This document shows, one piece after another, positions 22,671-31,959 of a stretch of DNA of 64,000 bases (position 1 is its first letter; each line of letters starts with the position of its first letter). Where the stretch lies: assembly GCA_006503475.1 (NCBI GenBank), contig RSEH01000060.1, positions 1 through 64,000 on the forward strand, written 5' to 3'. Source of the DNA: Stentor roeselii (Eukaryota > Ciliophora > Heterotrichea > Heterotrichida > Stentoridae). The notes under the pieces were generated by a model. The model saw nothing but the letters and a program-made list of their open reading frames with translations, made no database searches and was not told where the DNA came from. Made by a program: the position numbers and the translations under genes.

Positions 22671-24326
22671 ATGGAAACAAATATTTTTGAAGACATAGCG
22701 AAACTAATAACCACTCTTTACTTTAAAAAAGAGTTCAACTACTTCCAGGACCTTCTAATCTCTTCGACTCATTTAGAAAAAACCTATTTTTATCAGTTTA
22801 ACATAATCCAACACCAAGCTTCAGACTCTATATTCATTTTAAAGTTTTTCTACAATCTTGACTTTTTCGTTACCGAAGGCCTCAAAAACTTCATCATTTA
22901 TTTAAATCGATTAACTAAGCTCGGGCTTTTCAGTTTGCAAGGACAAATCGTGACTTACGAAAATACAATAAAAATTTTGAAAAATTCTAAAAAGCAATCA
23001 AAAATTGCGATATTTTATGAAACTTTAAGAGAAATGAATTTAAATTTCTCAAAAATTCTTCCAACCTTTCGATCTTTTTCCGATGATTCTGATGAAAAAG
23101 CTTTTGAGTCGAGTTTTAAAACATTTAAAATCATGAAAAAGATGAAGTCGGCCGATTTTAACTGTAAAGTCAGATACACAGATATCAGCAACAAGAAAAT
23201 CAATAAAATTAACGTAATTCTTTGGGAAGACTTGAAAATTATTCTTAAAATATTGAATGATAAAGAACTGATAGATTTTTTTCTGCCTTATGCAGAGATA
23301 AATTTTTCAAAATCCTCAATAAACTACTCAAAACACTGCAAAAAAAATTCAAAAGTTCTGCCATCATCTTCAAAAAACTCTAAAATAATCGAAACTTTAA
23401 GTAAAATCGAAAATCTTCTTGAAAAAATCGGATATTCCCCGAATTTCGACCTGATCATCGAAGATCTATTCGAAGACCCCTCAAAAGAATACTACATTCT
23501 AGGTAAGTGCCAATTATCCTGCTACATAAAACTCTCTTCACCAAAAAAAAGTGAAAAATCTTTACAATCCTCTTTAGAAAGTTTCATAAAGCTAGAAAAT
23601 TTCGAACTTTTCACCCGTTCCAGTTACTTTTTCAACAACATCGACCTCTACCTGACCTCAGTGCCTTCCGTGAACTACTTTGAAATATCAGCGAAATCCT
23701 TTAAAAGATACTCAGAATTTAAGTCCTTAAACTCAAAAAACCTTCTGAGTTTCCAAGGTTTATTCAAAGGTCGAGATAAGAAATTTTACATTTTAACTGA
23801 AACCTTCGAAATTGGTAGTTTTTACAAAAAGTTTCGAGGATGTTCTTCTGATATTTTTTTAGACTTACGGAAAAGTGTTCTTGAACTGGTGAGTCTGATT
23901 TTTTTATGTGGGCAAAAAGGACTTGCAGGTCTTGACCTGTCTTCAGAGTACTTGGATTATTCCTCGAATAAAGTCAAGCTGGTCCCGTCGTTCAAAGAAA
24001 TAAGAAAAGACTTCAAAGCTCCTGAAGAAAAAACAGTTTTGACAAATGAACAGCGAGTCCAGTCAGATTTTTATCGACTCGGCTTGATGATTGTCGACTT
24101 GCTTGTGAAAGATGACTGCATCGCTTATGTAAAAGAAACAGGAGGAAATGAAGAAAACATCGACTTTTTCCAGATGATTGACCCGTTGAACGAGCAGTTT
24201 TCAGAACTGCAGGAGAAACTCGGTTCGAAATATCAGGAACTGTTGACTATTGCACAGTCTCTGGTGTTGCAGGGACCTTCTGAGAGGCCTGACGCAGAGG
24301 CTTTAAACTCTTTACTATCTAACTAG
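22671..24326 (+). CDS. Pseudokinase-like protein
   Basis: 551 aa. The N-terminal ~280 residues are helical and unrecognised. The C-terminal half has the order of kinase landmarks in degraded form: NLLSFQGLF...FYILTETFEIGSF resembles strands 4-5 and the hinge, GLDLSSEYL (~residues 419-427) replaces HRDLKPENI, VKLVPSF (~432-438) replaces VKLxDFG, and APEEKTVLT...SDFYRLGLMIVDLL matches the APE and helix F region. SERPDAEALNSLL matches the subdomain XI arginine. HR, the catalytic-loop Lys and Asn, and the DFG Asp are missing, so phosphotransfer is unlikely; a scaffold or allosteric role is inferred. Its TAG stop overlaps that of the convergent FYVE-like gene within CTAG at 24323-24326. Confidence 0.7.
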   Translation: METNIFEDIAKLITTLYFKKEFNYFQDLLISSTHLEKTYFYQFNIIQHQASDSIFILKFFYNLDFFVTEGLKNFIIYLNRLTKLGLFSLQGQIVTYENTIKILKNSKKQSKIAIFYETLREMNLNFSKILPTFRSFSDDSDEKAFESSFKTFKIMKKMKSADFNCKVRYTDISNKKINKINVILWEDLKIILKILNDKELIDFFLPYAEINFSKSSINYSKHCKKNSKVLPSSSKNSKIIETLSKIENLLEKIGYSPNFDLIIEDLFEDPSKEYYILGKCQLSCYIKLSSPKKSEKSLQSSLESFIKLENFELFTRSSYFFNNIDLYLTSVPSVNYFEISAKSFKRYSEFKSLNSKNLLSFQGLFKGRDKKFYILTETFEIGSFYKKFRGCSSDIFLDLRKSVLELVSLIFLCGQKGLAGLDLSSEYLDYSSNKVKLVPSFKEIRKDFKAPEEKTVLTNEQRVQSDFYRLGLMIVDLLVKDDCIAYVKETGGNEENIDFFQMIDPLNEQFSELQEKLGSKYQELLTIAQSLVLQGPSERPDAEALNSLLSN

Positions 24327-25195
24327 TTATAACTTCTCTGAGCTTTTAAAACTTCCTGTTGTTTCTGCAGTTCCGCGATTTCCACCTTGAGTTTATTCAG
24401 CTCTTCTAACAACTTCTCCTTTTCCTGCAGGTCTTTATCACTATCCACTCCACCCCTGACCTCTTCCAAGGCATTTCTTTCAGCTTCCGCGTCACTTTTA
24501 AGCTTAGCAAGTTTATTTTCCTGCATTTGAATAAACCTTTTCAATTCATCAATCTTTTTATTCTGTTTCTCAATCCTAGCCCGTTTTTCCTTAGTTTCTT
24601 CTTTTGCCTTAAGAATTTTTTCATTCAGGTCTTTAAGTTCTTTTTCATTGTTGATTTTTTCTTGTTTGATTTTTTGGTTTTTTTCTTCAAGTCTTTTCGC
24701 GCTTTGGACCTTGAGCCTATCAAGTTCTTCATAATGTCCCTGAAGGATAAAGTCGAGGTTTTTTAGTTCTTCTTCATGGTCTTTAATCTCAGTTTTAAGA
24801 GTTTCCTTGATTCGCTGATTTTGGTCATCAGCGCCGAACTCTGAGCTGACCTGTTCTTTGACCTCGTTTCTGACCTGGTCCTCAATGGCGAAGATGTAGC
24901 ACTGCATGCAGACTCGTTCTTCTTTTAAAGTATCTGGATGATTACATTTGAGTGGTGAGCAGTTCTGGCAGACTGCATTGTAACAGAACTGACACTCGAG
25001 CTTCTTCTTTTCAACGATTCCTCCGATCCCTGTTCGACACACGTTGCAGATTTTTTGGTCCTTGCTCGAACCTTTGTTGGCTTCGTAGACTTTGGGGAAG
25101 ACTGAATATTTGTGAACTTTTTCGTACTTTGATATCGGGTCTTCTGAAAATTCACTTCCTCCGATTAACTCGACCACCTTTTCTAAATTTTCCAT
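24323..25195 (-). CDS. FYVE-like zinc finger plus coiled-coil protein
   Basis: 290 aa. Residues ~50-100 contain four CxxC pairs (CNVC, CQFC, CQNC, CMQC) in FYVE/RING-like spacing, the last within RVCMQCY as in FYVE domains. The basic RRHHCR patch that binds PI3P is not visible, so lipid binding is uncertain. Residues ~105-285 are a long Lys/Glu-rich coiled coil. Likely an endosomal or vesicle tether, inferred only. Start codon lies 8 bp after the WNK stop; the 3' end overlaps the opposite gene by 4 bp. Confidence 0.7.
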   Translation of the reverse strand: MENLEKVVELIGGSEFSEDPISKYEKVHKYSVFPKVYEANKGSSKDQKICNVCRTGIGGIVEKKKLECQFCYNAVCQNCSPLKCNHPDTLKEERVCMQCYIFAIEDQVRNEVKEQVSSEFGADDQNQRIKETLKTEIKDHEEELKNLDFILQGHYEELDRLKVQSAKRLEEKNQKIKQEKINNEKELKDLNEKILKAKEETKEKRARIEKQNKKIDELKRFIQMQENKLAKLKSDAEAERNALEEVRGGVDSDKDLQEKEKLLEELNKLKVEIAELQKQQEVLKAQRSYN

Positions 25196-25203
25196 AATTA
25201 CAA

Positions 25204-26721
25204 CTAACCTCTATTCGCTAGAAGATGGTTCCAAAGCTCGATGTTGACTACCCCGTCAGGTCTGAACCCAAAAGCCTGTTGATACATTTTTACCATAAAC
25301 TCAGTTTCCACTCCAAAAACTCCATCAACGACAAGATTTTTCCCAAGTTTCAAATTAAGGAAAGTTTGAAGTCTTAAAACTGAATCTTTATTCGAATTTC
25401 CTTTTTTCAGATTTTCAAAACCTTCTAGTTTTTGTAAGTCGTTTTCAGACCTGATAAGTTTCATTGATTTTTTTTTGGTGAGTTTCAAGCAGTCAAGTTC
25501 ATCTTTTCCGAAAGTGGCTGTTTTTTTTTCTTCTTCTTTGAGAGTTGGGCAGTGATTTGAAGGGATTTTGTATTCGATTTCTTTGGCCACCAGGACCAGG
25601 TACTCAGGGTCGAGGTCGAGTTGCTGGACCATCTCTTCTGCGACTTTCTCGGGTGTGTCGCTGTCGAGGTTGAAGGGAAAAGTTATCTGCTCGTGTTCAC
25701 CGTTTTTTGTTATTATCAAAGAAATGTCGATGAATGAGAGTGAAGAGCTCATTGAGGACTTGTCGGATCGAGGGGAATGAACGATGTCTAATGAGTGGTG
25801 AATCGCATCGTCTTCGTCACTTATTTGAATGAACCTGTCACGTAGTAGCTCCTCTGCTGAAGGACGCTCTGGGCAGGGCTTTAAACATTTTTTTATGAAA
25901 TCTTGGACTTCTTGGTTACTGATTTGCTTCAGGGATGCAGGAGGATCTCCGGACATCACTTTTTTGTAGATTGCAGCTTGATTTGAACACTCGGAATATG
26001 GAGTTTTTCCGGTGCAGATCTCGATCACTACCATGCCTAATGAGTAGATGTCGATTTTAGTGTCGTATTTGCCTTTGTATACCTCTGGAGCCATGTATTC
26101 AGGTGTTCCTAGAACTGAGGTCTGCATTTTACCTTGCATCAATGTGGATAGTCCAAAGTCGCCAATTTTGATATCTCCAGTATTACTCATGACAAAGATA
26201 TTTGCCGTTTTGATATCCCTGTGAATAATAGGATAAGGTTTCTGACTATGCAAATAATTCAAGCCATGCAAGATCTGTTTGCACCAAGTCTTAATAACCC
26301 TAAGCCTTGGATTCTTGATTCTTTTAAGATACTGTTTCAAGTTACCTCCAGTGACAATCTCAGTAATAATAACAAGTTCATCCTTGACCGTATTAGTCCA
26401 GGCATAAATAAAATGCACGATATTTGGATGGTTCAATTTCCGATTCAACTTCACCTCTTCACTGATCTGGGCCCTGTCCTTCGCCGACAAATTTTTAAGA
26501 CTGATGCTATTCCAAGCGACTTCACATCCCTGTTCATTATCAAACCCGCGGTAGACGACTTTAAACGCTCCACATCCGAGCTCATCATTGAACTACATGA
26601 AATATACTCGGTAAAACCTTCCTTTTGGAGAAGACTCCAGAATTTCAGTTTTAAAGTCGCTGCTTTGTCGACTCAGGTCAATTCTTCCTGCCTGTTCAGG
26701 GTCGAAAGACACTTCTGCCAT
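25204..26721 (-). CDS. WNK-family protein kinase with C-terminal peptidoglycan-binding-like domain
   Basis: 500 aa after removing the intron at 26593-26607. I begin at ATG 26721 because only the spliced N-terminus restores the glycine loop, KGRFYRFNDELGCGAFKVVY. WNK hallmarks: Lys49 in the glycine loop, and Asn66 instead of the usual strand-3 Lys in VAW-N. Otherwise active: HRD (162-164), DFG (183-185), GTPEYMAPE. Residues ~328-380 (ITFPFNLDSDTPEKVAEEMVQ) match the OSR1_C/PF2-like domain of WNKs. Residues ~443-500 (LQTFLNLKLG...VDGVFGVET...DGVVNIELW) match a PG_binding_1 fold. WNKs sense chloride and osmotic state and phosphorylate SPAK/OSR1 kinases; targets here are unknown. Wedged 15 bp after PARN and 8 bp before the FYVE-like gene. 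Confidence 0.92.
26593..26607 (-). other. 15-nt intron (WNK gene)
   Basis: Coding strand GTATATTTCATGTAG, phase 0, A at position 10, with GTAT instead of GTAA. Splicing joins KGRFYR to FNDELGCG, matching the conserved WNK start of the kinase domain. Retention stops translation at codon 43. Confidence 0.9.
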
Positions 26722-26736
26722 TTATTAACTAGTCCT

Positions 26737-28149
26737 TCAGCCCTTCTTCTTAAAAAACTCTTCGACTGACATGCAGGTCAAGTTATGAGAAGAGACAAGT
26801 TTGTCCAGTTCTGATTGTTTCTCGCTTGTCAAAGGTTTTAAGAAACATTCGTCGTCTTTCACGTATTTGTAAGAAAAGCCCTCGTTTCCTGAGAAGAAGT
26901 GCTTCAGGTCTGAACCTTTTAAGTAGTAAGAGTTGTCTGAGTATAAAGCGTCTTCACCTTGAAGGTTCACTGAAAAGAAACTTTTGTAGAGAGGAAGACG
27001 GTTCAGGTAACTGGGAAGATCGATTTTGGAGAAGGATAGTTTTAAGAAACAGACTCCTGTCATGTATGCGTCGAAACCGGCCTCGTGAGCGAAGGATTCG
27101 TCGTTGTACTTTGAGAAGGAATCGGAAAGGAGAACTGGAGGGTTTTGGGACTTTAGGAAGGAGTAAAGCTCTTTTAGACCTTTTAGAGATGTTACCTTGT
27201 CGAACTCTTCGAAGAAACCGGGGATGTGCTCTAGCATGAAACGTGTGTCGTAGATTGAGGGGAAGAGACGATGGACTAGTGTTTTGAAATCCTGATATTT
27301 TTCAGGCAAGTCTTCTTGAAAAGCCGAAATAGTGAACAAAATATCAATCATTCCATTATGAACAATCAAAGGCAATTTCCTTTCAACCAGTAAAGCAAAA
27401 ATCCTCCTAAACCCAATTTTTTCATTAAACAGTTCAGTTTTTTCAGCAATCCTTTTAGCTTCAAGTTCCAAAAGTTCCCTTTCATTTGCTTTTTTTAGTA
27501 CCAAAGTGACATCTCTCGACCCTTCCGTTTTATTACTGCTCATAAAAACTCCCTTATACCTTTTCTTAACAAACCCATACAAATACTTCCTCAAATACGC
27601 ATTAAGTCCAGTGATTTCCATGCGATCCTCATGACTTTCAAGCCATCTCTCAATGCGAAAAGTGACTTCGCTCATTTTTACCTGTTCATAATTTTTCGTC
27701 AAAACAATGTCTTCCTGTTCATTTTCAGTCGTTTCAATGAGTCGAGATTCAAGATCCTTGGCTTGAGCTTCATTGAGATAAGGGATTCCGTTGTAAAGCC
27801 AAGTGTTGAAGTCCATCCGATGCTCCTTCAGAAAGTTAATCGCGCCGATTTCCAGCACCAGTCTTTGGTTGTACCCTGGCACCTCTGATGGAAACACGTA
27901 GAAGTTAAAAGGACGCGCCACCCATGACCCCCCTGATGATGAAAACAAAGAAAGACCCACCTGGATTATTCTGAATGTTGAAGCGATCCTTCGCAGGCTT
28001 GAGTACCGCTCTTCGCATGAGTCGATGAAAGTCTCTGGCTTTCCTCTGATTCCTGTGAACTCCAGGTCTAAGGCAACTGCTTCACTTTCGAGAAGGGCTG
28101 ACTTGAATATTTCAAAGGCTTCAGAAAAGTTGGTCTTTTGCACGTCCAT
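26737..28149 (-). CDS. PARN: Poly(A)-specific ribonuclease, PARN type
   Basis: 470 aa, DEDD (CAF1-family) 3' exonuclease that removes poly(A) tails. DEDD residues: D28 and E30 in ALDLEFTG (the same numbers as human PARN), an Asp in IVHNGMIDILF, and an Asp in HEAGFDAYMTG, which also supplies the conserved His. The middle (~180-240, GLNAYLRKYLYGFVKKRY) matches the R3H insertion of PARN. It is shorter than animal PARN (about 640 aa) and I see no C-terminal RRM. Stop is TGA; the WNK start codon follows 15 bp later. A 24-bp GGATGATT triplet repeat lies 27 bp upstream of its ATG. Confidence 0.9.
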   Translation of the reverse strand: MDVQKTNFSEAFEIFKSALLESEAVALDLEFTGIRGKPETFIDSCEERYSSLRRIASTFRIIQVGLSLFSSSGGSWVARPFNFYVFPSEVPGYNQRLVLEIGAINFLKEHRMDFNTWLYNGIPYLNEAQAKDLESRLIETTENEQEDIVLTKNYEQVKMSEVTFRIERWLESHEDRMEITGLNAYLRKYLYGFVKKRYKGVFMSSNKTEGSRDVTLVLKKANERELLELEAKRIAEKTELFNEKIGFRRIFALLVERKLPLIVHNGMIDILFTISAFQEDLPEKYQDFKTLVHRLFPSIYDTRFMLEHIPGFFEEFDKVTSLKGLKELYSFLKSQNPPVLLSDSFSKYNDESFAHEAGFDAYMTGVCFLKLSFSKIDLPSYLNRLPLYKSFFSVNLQGEDALYSDNSYYLKGSDLKHFFSGNEGFSYKYVKDDECFLKPLTSEKQSELDKLVSSHNLTCMSVEEFFKKKG

Positions 28150-28175
28150 AGTATATTTTGGTATTGTTGAGAAAT

Positions 28176-28199
28176 GGATGATTGGATGATTGGATGATT
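28176..28199. repeat. GGATGATT x3 tandem repeat
   Basis: Three exact 8-bp copies in the 5' flank of PARN. Confidence 0.85.
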
Positions 28200-31100
28200 A
28201 GTAATTTAATGATTATGAATGAAAAATTTGTGGAAAGTTTTATTTTAGGTTTATTATTTTATTGAACTTGTTATTTTTTTTAGGGAGGAATTTTGGAAAT
28301 AGGATTTGATTAGGGATGAGTGAGATAGGTAAAGTTTAAAGGGAATATAATGATTATTCGCAGATTGTTTCATCAGCTTTATTAAAGATATAGAAACTTA
28401 AGTAAAAGCTGGATGAAAATTATTCAACTGACTCTGTAGATTTAATTTAGGGAAATCAAAAAAACATTAAAATCCTCAATAATTATCGATAAAAATTTAA
28501 AAACCAAGTAATGAACATTATAAGTTTGAATTAAGAAATGAAGAGAATGAAATAATATCTCAAAGACTGAAACAATAATTAAATTTGAATAATACTTTAG
28601 TTCCTCAATTATAAATTACTACTTGTTCAGTTTCAGTATCTGGGAGCATTAAAAAATTGAAAGTAATCCATAAATGAAGATATTTGCTAAATGCTTAAAA
28701 ATTTATTATTAGTTTTAGGGAATCTTTGAACTTGAGAATTATAGCTTTAAGAAAAAGTCTTCTTCAATTCGAGCCATAATTAATGCAAACACAAAAAAAT
28801 TTTAGAGAGACTTACAATCATTTCTAATTCCTTTAAAAACTGTAAAATTCAGCTTATATCAAAACTCAGCTTTTCAACTATTCAGATAATTTCATAATAT
28901 CAATTGATTTAGCTAGAAGAACTTATAGAGGGTCTGAAGGAAACTATTGATAATGATGTTTATATCACTACAGTGACACATGATAATATTAAATAAATTC
29001 AACAGAAATAATGAAATAATCATCATATATATTTTAAGTATTAAATATCATAAAATTTCCACTAATCTTGTTGATAAAAGGTAAAATGTTTGTAATTAAA
29101 TTTGAACAAAAGTCTTTCAAGAGGCAAAGATCTTTAATTAAATTATTATAATCTATTTTTAACTTCTAAAGACACTCTTTATTCTAATTTATTGAATAAT
29201 TGTTGATTTGTCTGCTTAAATTAAGGTTAGGGTGTTGAAATTTTTATTTCTTTTCAATTTGATACACCCTACTGAAAAGTAGTCAATTGCTTTTTGGGTG
29301 TACTGTGTTACAATCATATTATTCTATATTTCTTGTAAAGATAACTAAAATTTTTGATGATCGATGTCAAGTGATTAATTAATTAAAGGTAATTGTAAAT
29401 CAAATTCATCTATTTGAGTGATAAATAAACTTAACTCAATCATAGGCTCTTGATTTTTTTAATAATAGTATTTGAGGATTAAGAAATCCATGAAAGAAGC
29501 CTTTAATACAATGGAATATTAACTTGAAAAACTTCGAATTATTCAAGTTGCTTCTTTTTGAAAGTTGTATCACTGAGCTAAGGATATAAACTGTTTATCA
29601 GCGTATTTTCTATTTCTTCGAAAATATCAATTACACATTCAGGGCCTCCTGAATGCTTGATTTTATTTATAAATTATAAGTCAGTAGCAGTAATTGAATA
29701 TTTCTCACTATTTTGCAGTAGGTCCTTGAATTATACTTAATTTTACAGAAATATTGAAATTTAAAATTTAACTGCCTAAGTCGTTAGTTTAGTTTCATCA
29801 ATCTCAAATTCATCAATAATCGCTCTCACATACATCAGATTACTTTGCAATAGTTCCAATAGGAGTTGATTAACTTATAAATCAGTTTGATCCGATTCTT
29901 GATTTTCCGTATTATAACTAATACCGAATAGATAATATAAAAATGATATGCATTTTTAGTTTTTTAGGAAAAATTTGTGTTTTAGGACTTATCTGATTCT
30001 AAGCCCTCTTAACACGTCTTTCTAATTGAGTTTCATAAACATGTAAACTTCTTTGAATTAGGAAATTCAGGAATTTAGCAGATATTATGTAAAATAAAGG
30101 GATTTATTAGGTAAAGTATTTACAATTAAAATTTGTCAATTTTTATGTGTTTATAACACCGAGAACCCTAATTTGAAAGTCGATAATGGATTTACTATAT
30201 AGAGTATGAAAGAAATATTTAAATTAAGGTATTTTCAATAATTTAGCTAGAAATCATGATATTTTTAGATTTTTTATTTTTTTACCAGCGAATCCTGGAC
30301 GAAGCATGATGAAATAAGTATTTATGTCTCTTGTATTGTTAAAATTCAAATAAAAAAAAACAAAAGGAATTTATGCTACAATAATTATAGACCCAAAAAG
30401 AGCACTTATAAATAATTATTTTATTTACTAGTGTTATGAATTATAATGTTTAATATGGAGATAGTGATCAAGTAGATTAAACAAAGAAAGTGCTGGAAGA
30501 TATGTTCTTCGTAGCAACCAGCTCGTATTTTATAAAAAAAAGAAATGAAACGAACGTAGCTGAAATGTTCATTAAAGAGTAATCGCTAGTAAAACTTTAG
30601 TCCTAAAAGGAGAGAAACTAAAGAATCTAAAGAAAAAGAAAGTATTACTGATTTAATTACATTCGATTGAATTGGAACTTTCAAGAGAAATCTGAATAAT
30701 CAGAAAATCAAAAGTCTTCAATTCCTAAAAAAATTAAATTTGTAATGCCAATTGTTTTAAAATTAAGACCTATTCCTACTTGAAAGACTTATTTTTTTAA
30801 GATTTTAATTCATTTTACATCAAATTTAAGAAAAGCCGATGCATTATTACATAACAAGGAATAAGCTAATAAATCCTACTAATGAAGTATTTTTTCCTGA
30901 TCCACAGTTGAAATTAATTATCCTGATCTTTAAAGTATCCTCCAGCTTTATGATTCTGAAATAGAAAAGACTTCAAAATGCAAATCGCTTTAATATTGAA
31001 TTGATTCAGAAGCTAATCTAAATGATCAAAAAAGTATAATCTAAATAAAAAATATAAATTTTGCAGAGAGCATTGGAACTTTATGATTCAACCAACTTTT

Positions 31101-31959
31101 GGAATTTCTAAGTAAAATAAGATATTTCTTCAAATTACAGCTTCTATCAAACTTAACTTAAAAGATCTAGATATTTAAGTATTTCTGAAAATTTGTCTAG
31201 AGTTTATATCAACAGCTGTTAAATTTCTTATACCTTGTTTTTTGAGCCCTCTGCTCCTCTAAAGAATTTAACATTTGGGAGATGGTTTTGATAAATTTGA
31301 ACCTAAAGAAGTTGCATAATCCTTTCTTTGAAGAGAAATCCTAATTCATCACCAATTAAATTTAAGTATCCTAACCTATATAGTTGCAAGACAGCTGTGA
31401 TCTATTAAAAATGAATGCTTTAAGTTTTTTAGAAATTTCAATATCTAGTCTCCTGAACATTCACTAATAAGATAGAAGCGTTTGTTTTCCACTCAAGTAA
31501 AGAGAATTAGATATGTTAGATCTTAAAGTTACTTTCTATATCATACATTACATTTATATCTATGTAAACGCTCAGAATTTCAAACAAGAGTTCCCTGCAA
31601 ATTCAATGAATACCTAATCAGCACCTTTGCAAGATTTTTTTTTATTAAGACATCAATCAAGGGATATATAAATTCTAATGTAATCTTTTACTTAAAATGA
31701 CATTTCTACTCCCTAAACATATAATAATCAAATGTGATAAAATTAAACATAAGCCAGCATCCTATTCTTTCAATCGATTCTGCTGCTATTATTCTAAATA
31801 TTATATATATAATTTTTCCAGCTTATCTTAAAGATTAATCATCAAAGTACTCTGATAATTAATCCATCCCAGCCTACCTAACAATAAAATAATAACTTAC
31901 AGCATCTTCAAGTCTTTAATAAATCCTAGAAATTTAAAATCTTTAATCCTAACTATCCT
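28200..31959. other. 3.8-kb gene-free region
   Basis: AT-rich with stops in all frames, and far longer than the gaps elsewhere to the right. 30460-31650 (+) has faint coding-like stretches (for example near 30850-30990, KPMHYYITRNKLINP and FPDPQLKLIILIFKVSSSF) broken by stops; this may be a decayed gene, but I cannot name a family. No RNA gene was recognised. Confidence 0.45.
29228..29273. repeat. Imperfect inverted repeat
   Basis: TAGGGTGT at 29228 is mirrored by ACACCCTA ending at 29273, and the pairing extends imperfectly through AAATT/AATTT. Could fold as a hairpin; no function is assigned. Confidence 0.4.

Noticed and set aside
24527-25197. Open frames antisense to the FYVE-like gene
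   Set aside because: They are mirror images of Lys/Glu-rich coiled-coil codons (Phe/Leu-rich products) with no domain.
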